A program made the position numbers and the translations under genes. Below, piece after piece: positions 34,662 through 41,925 of a DNA stretch of 64,000 nt. The notes under the pieces were generated by a model. It searched no databases. It had not been told where the DNA came from and worked only from the letters and a program-made list of their open reading frames with translations. This DNA is from Croceivirga sp. (GTDB taxonomy: Bacteria; Bacteroidota; Bacteroidia; Flavobacteriales; Flavobacteriaceae): assembly GCA_028281025.1 (NCBI GenBank), contig JANQKR010000049.1, positions 1 to 64,000 on the forward strand, given 5' to 3'. The number at the start of each line of letters is the position of its first letter. The first letter of the stretch is position 1.

Positions 34662-35539
34662 TCCATGCGATTTTGAATTAGTTTTTTCATTTCTTCCATT
34701 GATTTTTGTTGTAGGGCCAACTCTTTTTCTATACTGCTGATCTTCGAATTTTTGGCGAACAACAATTCTTGTTGTAAAATCATGTACAAAGTCAACTCCT
34801 CAATCTTCTCCAAAAGCTTCATATTCATTTCGCCCAGTTGAATACCATTCGCCTCCATTTCTTGGGCCGAGGGGATATCGGGCAAATGCCCGTGTTCTTG
34901 AATGTAATTTTGGACTTCTTCCAGGGATTTAAGGTCATACCCCTCCTTAAAGACATAATCTGGTGCGGGGACGGTTAGGTCTACTTGGACCTCTTGGGCA
35001 TGGATATCGCCTTTTACAGCAAGCTTGGCATCCGGAGTAGTGGTACCGATGCCTACATTGCCGGACTTATTTATGGTCATATGGGTAATGGGGTAGTCCG
35101 TTATGGATGGCGAGGTTCCCAAACGCAGATTTCCCCTAACGCCATCAAAACGTACTTCGGCAGAATACTTATTGGGATCTAAATCGGATGTGCCGCTAGG
35201 TTCATAAGAGTGGTAAAAATACAATATGGCATGACCTCCCTGATGAAACGCCATGGAGTTACCAATCTGTAACTTATCCTGTGGGGAGGTTGTTCCAATG
35301 CCAATATTACCACCAGATTGCACGGTCAGCCATTCTTTGGTGGTAGTGGCATCTTCAAACACACCCCAGCGATCACCCATAACCATACCACTGGCCCAAA
35401 CACCGTTGGTTGAATTACTTTGAAATAAGCTGACATTGTTGGGGGAATTTAAAACCAACTTTCGGTAGTTTTCGGTCAAGTCTTGTGCCGTCACTATGGT
35501 GGAAAGCAAAAGTGACAGCATAAGGGAAAGCGTTTTCAT
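34658..35539 (-). CDS. Fibre-like secreted protein, array member 5
   Basis: This 293-residue protein has a signal peptide ending in TIVTAQ, a unique N-terminal part (QSNSTNGVWASGMVMGDRWG) and two fibre repeats (GNIGIGTTSP, GNVGIGTTTP). The constant C-terminal module of the first variant follows: AKLAVKGDIHAQEVQVDL, VPAPDYVFKEGYDLKSLEEV, HLPDIPSAQEMEANG, LGEMNMKLLEKIEELTLY. The DNA of this module is nearly the same as in members 1-4. ATGA overlaps exist on both sides. Confidence 0.82.
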   Translation of the reverse strand: MKTLSLMLSLLLSTIVTAQDLTENYRKLVLNSPNNVSLFQSNSTNGVWASGMVMGDRWGVFEDATTTKEWLTVQSGGNIGIGTTSPQDKLQIGNSMAFHQGGHAILYFYHSYEPSGTSDLDPNKYSAEVRFDGVRGNLRLGTSPSITDYPITHMTINKSGNVGIGTTTPDAKLAVKGDIHAQEVQVDLTVPAPDYVFKEGYDLKSLEEVQNYIQEHGHLPDIPSAQEMEANGIQLGEMNMKLLEKIEELTLYMILQQELLFAKNSKISSIEKELALQQKSMEEMKKLIQNRME

Positions 35540-36594
35540 AGTTTTGTTTTTAAGATTGATTCCAGTTTTTCGAATTTTTCCGCATATTCCCTATTCCTGT
35601 TTTCCAACTCAATTACATAAAGGGTCAACTCCTCGATCTTCTCCAAAAGCTTCATATTCATTTCTCCCAGTTGAATACCATTCGCCTCCATTTCTTGGGC
35701 CGAGGGAATATTGGGCAAATGCCCGTGTTTTTGAATGTAATTTTGGACTTCTTCCAGGGATTTAAGGTCGTAGTCTTCCTTAAAGACATAATCTGGGGCG
35801 GGAACGGCAAGATCTACTTTTACCTCCTCCGTATGGATTCGTCCCTTTACGGTAAGTTTGGCGTCCGGGACAGTGGTACCTATGCCCAGATTCCCATTTG
35901 AGGCCAATCGCATTTTCTCACTGGTACCTGTACCAAAAACTATTTTTCCCTGGGAGCTACTGGCTATAATATTCAATCCATTTACATCACTTCCCGACAG
36001 CCATGTTGAATTTGGATAGGTATACTCTCCCCAATTACCCACATAATTGCCATTGTAGTGTGCGAGAAACCCATAGTTACCGCCAAAAGGCTGCTCCCCT
36101 ACAAGAATAATGGCCCTTGATTGAGGGGAGAGGCTCTCATTCAAAATGTATGCAGATGTGGAGCCATCAAAATTTTTGTTGACCTCCAAGGTTGCATTCG
36201 GGCTGTCTGTTCCAACACCCAATTTTCCTTCAAAAAACCCACTGGCGGATCTGGTGTCAAATACGATTCCAGCTTTGTTGTTAAATGTTGATTTAAACCC
36301 AATCCCAAACCAGGATTCCAGCCCAACATTATACCTGTCAAAAGAAGCATCATCAGCTGTACCACTGGCAAAATATCCGCCAACACGAACATTATTCAGA
36401 GTACCAGAGTTGTTCTGCCCTGTTCCCCTAACATATACCCTTACTTTCTGGTTGTCTCCACTTAGCGAGTGGATATGTAACTTTTCATGAGGATTGGTAG
36501 TACCAATACCTACATCACCATTGGAACTTTCATGAATCTGCCCAAATGTACTTAGCCCTACGAGCAGGTAAAGGGATATTGCTATTCTTTTCAT
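35536..36594 (-). CDS. Fibre-like secreted protein, array member 4
   Basis: This 352-residue protein has a signal peptide ending in LSTFGQ and three fibre repeats (GDVGIGTTNP, GKLGVGTDSP, GNLGIGTTVP) interleaved with two unique beta-rich segments of about 80 residues each. The C-terminal module is the first variant (TVKGRIHTEEVKVDL, then an APDYVFKEDYDLKSLEEV stretch). It ends in a coiled coil with VIELENRNREYAEKFEKLES. ATGA overlaps couple it to members 3 and 5. Confidence 0.82.
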   Translation of the reverse strand: MKRIAISLYLLVGLSTFGQIHESSNGDVGIGTTNPHEKLHIHSLSGDNQKVRVYVRGTGQNNSGTLNNVRVGGYFASGTADDASFDRYNVGLESWFGIGFKSTFNNKAGIVFDTRSASGFFEGKLGVGTDSPNATLEVNKNFDGSTSAYILNESLSPQSRAIILVGEQPFGGNYGFLAHYNGNYVGNWGEYTYPNSTWLSGSDVNGLNIIASSSQGKIVFGTGTSEKMRLASNGNLGIGTTVPDAKLTVKGRIHTEEVKVDLAVPAPDYVFKEDYDLKSLEEVQNYIQKHGHLPNIPSAQEMEANGIQLGEMNMKLLEKIEELTLYVIELENRNREYAEKFEKLESILKTKL

Positions 36595-37586
36595 TTCGAC
36601 CCCATTACTAGTTTTTCAATTTGCTCTTGTTGTTGCTTTTGACGAATTGATAGCTTTTCCAATCTTTCCAATAATTGAATATTGTAAAGGGTCAACTCCT
36701 CAATCTTCTCCAAAAGTTTCATGTCCATTTCGCCCAGTTGAATACCATTGGCCTCCAGTTCTTTGGCCGAAGGAATATTGGGTAAATGCCCGTGTTCTTG
36801 AATATAGTTTTGGACTTCTTCCAGGGATTTAAGGTCATACCCCTCCTTAAAGACATAATCCGGGGCGGGAACGGAGAGATCTACTTTTACCTCCTCTGTA
36901 TGGATTCGTCCCTTTACGGTAAGTTTGGCATCTGGGGTCGTGGTGCCAACTCCTATATTGCCCAAATGATTGACCATAAGGGATGCACCAACATAATTGC
37001 CATCTGCAGGCACCAAGGCATTGGAAAGATTGTTCCCTACAAAAGCATCTTCAATAAGCCATGTCGCTATCACGGCCCTTTCCGCTCCAGAATCCCTGGA
37101 CTGCATTACTTCATAGGCAATATGGTTGGGAAGAGTATTGCCAGTGGATATACCGGAGCCCCTGAATATAGCGGCATATGGTCTTCTGGAACTTGAAGAA
37201 AGTCCGCCTCCCAATTTATATAACCCCAACCTTCTGGCAGCAATCTGTAGTGCCGGTGTTACACTTTCCTCCCAAGCATCGCAAGAGGTCAATATTCCTA
37301 TTTGGGAACGTTTAAGGTCATTGAGTGCACTGGCCAGATTATTAGAAGCAGCGGCATAGCCATAAGTATCATATACCGTTGATGAAATATGTTGGTGATT
37401 GGTGGCATCAATTATGGTAAGGCACAATCCGCGACCATATCCATTTACAACATAATTGCTACCGAGTTTTACGGCCCTAGTGGCATTAAAGTTCAGCCCC
37501 GTTCCCCTAATGTACACACTGGTCTGTGCCTCCAGTTTTAATAGGGTCAAAAAAGTTAAAAGATATAATAGTACGTAATTCTTCAT
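36591..37586 (-). CDS. Fibre-like secreted protein, array member 3, with ILEI/FAM3-like N-terminal domain
   Basis: This 331-residue protein has a signal peptide ending in KLEAQ. The N-terminal about 165 residues differ from all other members and resemble the ILEI (FAM3) domain. VYIRGTGLNFNATRAVKLG is followed by RGLCLTIIDATNHQ, VYDTYGYA, SQIGILTSCDAWEE, an LGLYKLGGG stretch and AIFRGSG: the order of strand, FDTY-type motif, 'I-V-L' strand and RDS-type motif of that family. One fibre repeat (GNIGVGTTTP) and the standard constant C-terminal module follow. ATGA overlaps flank it. ILEI domains bind carbohydrates or proteins in other contexts; here a receptor-binding head is inferred. Confidence 0.8.
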   Translation of the reverse strand: MKNYVLLYLLTFLTLLKLEAQTSVYIRGTGLNFNATRAVKLGSNYVVNGYGRGLCLTIIDATNHQHISSTVYDTYGYAAASNNLASALNDLKRSQIGILTSCDAWEESVTPALQIAARRLGLYKLGGGLSSSSRRPYAAIFRGSGISTGNTLPNHIAYEVMQSRDSGAERAVIATWLIEDAFVGNNLSNALVPADGNYVGASLMVNHLGNIGVGTTTPDAKLTVKGRIHTEEVKVDLSVPAPDYVFKEGYDLKSLEEVQNYIQEHGHLPNIPSAKELEANGIQLGEMDMKLLEKIEELTLYNIQLLERLEKLSIRQKQQQEQIEKLVMGSK

Positions 37587-38395
37587 TTGATTTTCGTTTT
37601 TAAATATTCTATCTCGATTTGTTGTTGAATTATATATAAGGTCAACTCCTCAATCTTCTCCAAAAGCTTCATGTCCATTTCGCCCAGTTCAATACCATTG
37701 GCCTCCAATTCTTGGGCCGAGGGGATATTGGGCAAATGCCCGTGTTCTTGAATGTAGTTTTGGACTTCTTCCAGGGATTTAAGGTCATAGTCTTTCTTGA
37801 ATACATAATCCGGGGCGGGAACGGTAAGGTCTACCTGGACCTCTTCGGCATGGATATCCCCTTTTACGGCAAGCTTGGCGTCCGGGGCAGTGGTGCCGAT
37901 GCCTACTTTGCCGTTATAGGCCAGATAGAGGTCATTTTCCCCATAATTGATCCGTCCAAATTTTGCAGTTTCAATAACGGGATCCCCACCATTGGGCAGT
38001 ACGCCATCAAGAATAACACTCCCTGTCCAGGCCGACTGATCCAAAAACACCTTTAGTTGGGGAATAGCTGCAGTAAAATTGACTTCCAAGTGGGCTTTTA
38101 CCCCATCAGAGCTGATACGGGCTTCTGACCAATGCCCACCGTCACTGAGGGAGACCAGATTGAGCCCTCCATAGGAAGACCATCCCTTAAACCATGAAAT
38201 CTTGGCTACCCTTGGTTGGGAAGCGCCTCCTTGGGTCATCAGGACAACTTCGTTATATCCCCTGCCATAGGCACCATCCAATCGCGCCACCCGTTTCCAT
38301 CCCGGTGCATCAACCTCTACCGTTTTGCTACTATGATATTGTGGGAAAATACATTGGAACATAAGATAGGCTACCAATAGACATACATTTTTCAT
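37583..38395 (-). CDS. Fibre-like secreted protein, array member 2
   Basis: At 270 residues this is the shortest member. After the signal peptide (MKNVCLLVAYLMFQCIFPQY) comes a beta-rich head of about 145 residues (WKRVARLDGAYGRGYNEVVL, LEVNFTAAIPQLKVFLD), one fibre repeat (GKVGIGTTAP) and the constant module (LAVKGDIHAEEVQVDL, VPAPDYVFKKDYDLKSLEEV, LGEMDMKLLEKIEELTLY). The head has the 'RVARL..G.G.NEVVL' pattern seen in some putative receptor-binding fibre tips, but I do not assign a family. ATGA overlaps couple it on both sides. Confidence 0.82.
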   Translation of the reverse strand: MKNVCLLVAYLMFQCIFPQYHSSKTVEVDAPGWKRVARLDGAYGRGYNEVVLMTQGGASQPRVAKISWFKGWSSYGGLNLVSLSDGGHWSEARISSDGVKAHLEVNFTAAIPQLKVFLDQSAWTGSVILDGVLPNGGDPVIETAKFGRINYGENDLYLAYNGKVGIGTTAPDAKLAVKGDIHAEEVQVDLTVPAPDYVFKKDYDLKSLEEVQNYIQEHGHLPNIPSAQELEANGIELGEMDMKLLEKIEELTLYIIQQQIEIEYLKTKIK

Positions 38396-39549
38396 GGCTC
38401 GTTTGCTTTTAAGAGGTTCTCTAATTTTTTTAATCGTTTTTCTTGATGGTGGACCAAATTGTATAAAGCTGCTATTTCCCCATCCTTTAGAAGTAGTTTA
38501 TTCTCCTGTGACAAGAGGTAAAGGGTCAACTCCTCGATCTTTTCCAATAGTTTCATATTCATTTCGCCCAGTTGAATACCATTGGCCTCCAGTTCTTTGG
38601 CCGAAGGGATATTGGGCAAATGCCCGTGTTCTTGAATGTAGTTTTGGACTTCCTCGAGGGATTTTAGGTCATACCCCTCCTTAAAAACATAGTCCGGGGC
38701 GGGAACGGTAAGGTCTACCTGGACCTCTTCGGCATGGATGTCCCCTTTTACGGTAAGTTTGGCGTCTGGGGCAGTAGTGCCGATACCTACACGACCATTT
38801 TGGTGGATTCCGATAAAACCATTTGCCGATTTTAGAAGTAGGCCATAGTATCCCGCCACTTGCACGGCACCCTTATCATGGGTATTGGAGAGGTCCATAA
38901 AATCGCTTCTCCCCAATCCATACCAAGGGCTGGCGTTGGTAAGGTCCGTAATACTTGATAAGGAAAATGTAGTTGCCCGAATACCATTGCCCTCCACATG
39001 CAATTGGGCCAATGGGGTATAGGTTCCTATCCCCACATTGCCACCGAGAAACAGTATTTCATTCGTTCCGTTTTCCACTTTGATCCGAAACTCGCTGAGG
39101 GAAGTACTGAGTCCCATATAGGCTTTTCTGGTGCCATTGCTCGATTTCCAATTGGTATAGAGCCAACTGTCATCACTGGTTTGGAACGTTTGTATGGCAT
39201 CGTAATCACTCACGATATGGAGTGGGGACAATGGATTGCTGTAACCAATACCTACATTTCCCGTATCGTGGTCGATACGCATACGTTCGTTACCCTCTGT
39301 CTTGAACAAAAGGTCGTTGTTATAAGAGGAAAAGGCATTTGTTGTGGTATAGACGTCCTTGTTAAAAATAATATTGGGCCTATCCGTGTAGATATGACCG
39401 TGGGAGCTGTTAAAAGGTCCTATTTCAATGGTTCCGTGATCGGTGGTAAAAGTGTGTTTGGTAGATCCGTTGTAGGTGGCCTGTGCGCTTGCCAAAAAGG
39501 ACAAAAGCAAAGTACCAATGGGCAACATGGCCCGATAGGTTGTTTTCAT
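38392..39549 (-). CDS. Fibre-like secreted protein, array member 1 (first gene of the operon)
   Basis: At 385 residues this is the longest member. The signal peptide MKTTYRAMLPIGTLLLSFLA is nearly the same as the 58-codon stub upstream of the second RHS pair. Three fibre repeats (GNVGIGYSNP, GNVGIGTYTP, GRVGIGTTAP) alternate with unique segments. The constant module and a coiled coil (EIAALYNLVHHQEKRLKKLE) close it. Its stop overlaps the start of member 2 (ATGA). The upstream region 39583-39652 is shared with the second locus and is the likely promoter of the whole run down to 24387. Confidence 0.83.
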   Translation of the reverse strand: MKTTYRAMLPIGTLLLSFLASAQATYNGSTKHTFTTDHGTIEIGPFNSSHGHIYTDRPNIIFNKDVYTTTNAFSSYNNDLLFKTEGNERMRIDHDTGNVGIGYSNPLSPLHIVSDYDAIQTFQTSDDSWLYTNWKSSNGTRKAYMGLSTSLSEFRIKVENGTNEILFLGGNVGIGTYTPLAQLHVEGNGIRATTFSLSSITDLTNASPWYGLGRSDFMDLSNTHDKGAVQVAGYYGLLLKSANGFIGIHQNGRVGIGTTAPDAKLTVKGDIHAEEVQVDLTVPAPDYVFKEGYDLKSLEEVQNYIQEHGHLPNIPSAKELEANGIQLGEMNMKLLEKIEELTLYLLSQENKLLLKDGEIAALYNLVHHQEKRLKKLENLLKANEP

Positions 39550-39582
39550 ACAGTGTGCTCTTGGTTAATGGAATGATTTTAA

Positions 39583-39652
39583 AGGAAAATCATATATAAA
39601 AGAAAGATTAATCTTGTTAATTTTTTATGATAAAAATCATGATACCTTATTT
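39583..39652 (-). promoter_or_regulatory. Conserved upstream region of the fibre-RHS operon
   Basis: About 70 bases are nearly identical to 49080-49150, upstream of the second RHS locus. Both copies contain the palindromes AAGATTAATCTT (39604-39615) and ATGATAAAAATCAT (39627-39640). A perfect TAnnTTTG box is not visible. Preservation of this block next to two loci whose following genes have otherwise diverged suggests a shared promoter or operator. Confidence 0.55.
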
Positions 39653-39757
39653 TTTGTTCCCATTTGGAAATAGAAAAAACGGATATAAAGAAGTGTGTTT
39701 TTTGAGCTGTGGCTCATGGGGTTTTGGGTCTACTCCTGATCCAATGGTGGTAGCTGC

Positions 39758-39840
39758 GGGATTTCGCAGTCACTCCGCTCCTTCGAAATGACGTTCTTAA
39801 AGTAAAGGTCATTTCAAACGTATGTGAGAAATCTCAAAAC
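39758..39840. repeat. Dispersed palindromic repeat, copy 2
   Basis: It carries the same core as copies 1 and 3: TTCGAAATGACG, then TTCTTAAAGTAAAGGTCATT and TCAAACGTATGTGAGAAATC. The inverted arms AAATGAC/GTCATTT and GATTTC/GAAATC are kept despite base changes, which suggests selection on or recent origin of the folded form. Confidence 0.8.
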
Positions 39841-39844
39841 CAAA

Positions 39845-39870
39845 AAAGCCACGGCTCTCGCCGTGGCTTT
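39845..39870. terminator. Perfect hairpin adjoining repeat copy 2
   Basis: AAAGCCACGGC and GCCGTGGCTTT form an 11-bp stem with loop TCTC, with a T-rich plus-strand tail. No gene on the plus strand ends here, so as with copy 1 it probably belongs to the repeat element; it could still stop transcription. Confidence 0.6.
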
Positions 39871-40277
39871 TCTTTTATGTTTTTTGCCTGCTCGTTACGG
39901 CACTCGTCACAGACGAGCGCTAGCGGGGGGAGATTTAAGGTCTCCAAGTTCTCCTTTTCTGTTTTGTCCTTTGTTGTCTATTGGTACTTTTAAAAAGCCT
40001 TTAAATCTCTATGCTTGCTAATTTTCTCCATTGGATTTAAGTTTTAATTAAAATTGTAGGAATACACGGCTATCTTCTTTAGGTTTATGAAAAGAAAAAG
40101 CCAACATACATCGTGCAGGTTTTTAGATATCGACAATCAAAATCTTTTTTGACATAATTGTAACCTTTAAGTGAATTTTCAAATAACCAAGAACTGTTTT
40201 TTAGATAATAGATAACCTAAACGATTCATATCATAAGAACTTCAAAGCTCAATACCAGTAAAACAATTTTAATTCCA

Positions 40278-40967
40278 TTGGCCCTATTTACCTACTTCAT
40301 TGTTTGGGCCAAGTTAGGATTTGAATACTACAACTTTCTATTTCCTATCTTATCAATAGTCACTATAATCGTTATGCTAAGGAGGTATAATGTTTCCAAA
40401 GGATACCAAGTTATTCTTTTATTAATATTTTTTGTTAATATTCTATGTTTAATAATCCCTGATAGAACTGTTTATAAATCTAAGAATAGCAATCAGTATT
40501 TTTGGTCGGAAAAACCTTTGGATTTGTCGCATTTTAAAATCAGAAGGAACGTTCAAAGTGACACTGCAGCTACTGTCAACCCAATGGTTATAGGTGCAAT
40601 CAGTAGAGTTTACAACTATCCGCCCGCCGTTTTGTTCGCTTCTGACAATAAAGAGCTCTCATGGTTTGACATCTCTCGGTTTACAAATTCCGAAGAAGAT
40701 AAAGAGCTCTTGGAGCAGTTATTGGAACACGAGAAACGTCATCTTGATATCATGGAAATTTATATAAGGTCTGCCCAAGATAGCCTTAATCAAATGGTTT
40801 TCTACTCATATGAACAAAAATATGATGCGGTAACACACTACTTCGAACTTTCGGAAAGAATACAGAGAGACTTTGACAGTGAAACCAATAATGGAACTAT
40901 TGAGGAAAAAATCAAAAAATGGAATAAGTCGATAGACAGTTTATTAATAAAGGATGGCGGGTCATGA
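40278..40967 (+). CDS. Membrane protein with HExxH motif, possible metallopeptidase
   Basis: The frame gives 229 residues from a TTG at 40278; no ATG lies upstream in frame before a stop. The first 65 residues contain two to three hydrophobic segments, and the rest is a soluble domain with LLEHEKRHLDIMEIY near residue 155: H-E-x-x-H followed by D, as in some zinc peptidases (compare DUF922-type proteins). It is the only plus-strand gene in the accessory region and is convergent with the MORN lipoprotein. No further zinc ligand can be pinned by eye. The role is unknown; processing of a surface protein is one possibility. Confidence 0.6.
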   Translation: MALFTYFIVWAKLGFEYYNFLFPILSIVTIIVMLRRYNVSKGYQVILLLIFFVNILCLIIPDRTVYKSKNSNQYFWSEKPLDLSHFKIRRNVQSDTAATVNPMVIGAISRVYNYPPAVLFASDNKELSWFDISRFTNSEEDKELLEQLLEHEKRHLDIMEIYIRSAQDSLNQMVFYSYEQKYDAVTHYFELSERIQRDFDSETNNGTIEEKIKKWNKSIDSLLIKDGGS

Positions 40968-41000
40968 CAACCTACCATCCTTTGTAAACTTATAGTTCTT

Positions 41001-41918
41001 TTAATTTGCAGTCAAATCTACACTGTCCTTAACATAAATGCTTTTTTCAAAATATATTTTATGTTGACGATTTCCTAAAGTATCTGTAACCTTAGAATTT
41101 GACTCACTATATTCAACCAGTATCCCCCTAAACATTTTAGGCCCAGGAGTATTATAATACCGCCCAAAAACGACTTCTAATGCATAGTCTCCTTCTGGCA
41201 TCCCCCCTGCTGTTCGATATTCTTTATCAACATTTAGATTGTACGTGGTATCTACTTCAACCTCATTGAGATTGGAAAAATACTCATCGAAATCTTCGGA
41301 GTAATCTTTAGGAACCACTGCCATAATTGAAGAGTTTTTGTCCTTAAAAAATGGCTGCTCTTGTACGGCGTAGACCTTTACAGCGTCCGTAATACTTATG
41401 GTGTCTTTGAAAAACAATAGATTAGCATATACACTTTTTTCATGGATAGTATCTCCTTTTGCATTAAAATGCCAATTCTGATTTAGGTAAGGTTTATTAT
41501 CAATATTTATCATTTCCCTTACCTCTTCAAGATAACCGTAATCTTCATTATAGTGAGACCAATATCCAACCATCAATTCTTCGTTATGCAGGAATCCCTC
41601 AGATTTTAGAGATTCGTTTTCGTAGAAGTATTTACGATAGACCCCTATAGAATCATTTATATTATGGTAATCTATATAGTCTAAAACACCATTTCTATTA
41701 TAGAATAATGATGAATCGACTTTTCTTCCATTTGAATATGTGTGTAACTGCTCTAGTTGACCCGATTGATAGTATTTTTTAAAAACACCTTCGTATTTTC
41801 CATTAATAAGGGAAAACTCATTTTTTAAACTACCATCCGGATAGTATTCCTTATTTGGCTGCTTTTTACAAAAAACAAACAATAAAAGAATAGGCATCAG
41901 AAATGTTATCCTCTTCAT
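41001..41918 (-). CDS. MORN-repeat (YwqK-like) lipoprotein, candidate immunity protein of RHS locus 2
   Basis: The 305-residue protein has a lipoprotein signal (LLLFVFCKKQ, cysteine at residue 18). The N-terminal 160 residues contain MORN_2-type repeats: YYPDGSLKNEFSLINGKYEG, FKKYYQSGQLEQLHTYSNGR, YFYENESLKSEGFLHN and YWSHYNEDYGYLEE. This is the pattern of the YwqK family, known as the antitoxin partner of YwqJ in Bacillus. The C-terminal part is an unassigned beta-rich domain. The gene starts seven bases after the RHS stop, in the same relative place as the lipoprotein of locus 1. MORN repeats also occur outside toxin systems, so the immunity role is inferred. Confidence 0.75.
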   Translation of the reverse strand: MKRITFLMPILLLFVFCKKQPNKEYYPDGSLKNEFSLINGKYEGVFKKYYQSGQLEQLHTYSNGRKVDSSLFYNRNGVLDYIDYHNINDSIGVYRKYFYENESLKSEGFLHNEELMVGYWSHYNEDYGYLEEVREMINIDNKPYLNQNWHFNAKGDTIHEKSVYANLLFFKDTISITDAVKVYAVQEQPFFKDKNSSIMAVVPKDYSEDFDEYFSNLNEVEVDTTYNLNVDKEYRTAGGMPEGDYALEVVFGRYYNTPGPKMFRGILVEYSESNSKVTDTLGNRQHKIYFEKSIYVKDSVDLTAN

Positions 41919-41925
41919 TTTTTTA

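Larger units (their letters stand above)
39550..40277. other. Intergenic stretch without a gene (728 bases)
   Basis: It contains, in order, the conserved upstream region of the fibre operon (39583-39652), palindromic repeat copy 2 (39758-39840), a perfect hairpin (39845-39870), a second small hairpin CTCGTC-ACA-GACGAG (39903-39917) and the GCGCTAGCGGGGGGAGATTT element. The last 300 bases before 40278 are AT-rich with no recognised feature except, presumably, the promoter of the following gene. Confidence 0.6.

Noticed and set aside
22570-39549. Prophage or phage tail operon
   Set aside because: The fibre-like proteins resemble phage fibres, but each has a Sec signal peptide, and there is no capsid, portal, terminase, sheath, baseplate, holin or integrase in the window.
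39824-40021. 65-residue plus-strand reading frame
   Set aside because: It runs through the hairpin and repeat-associated sequence, its composition follows the inverted repeats, and nothing in it looks like a protein domain.
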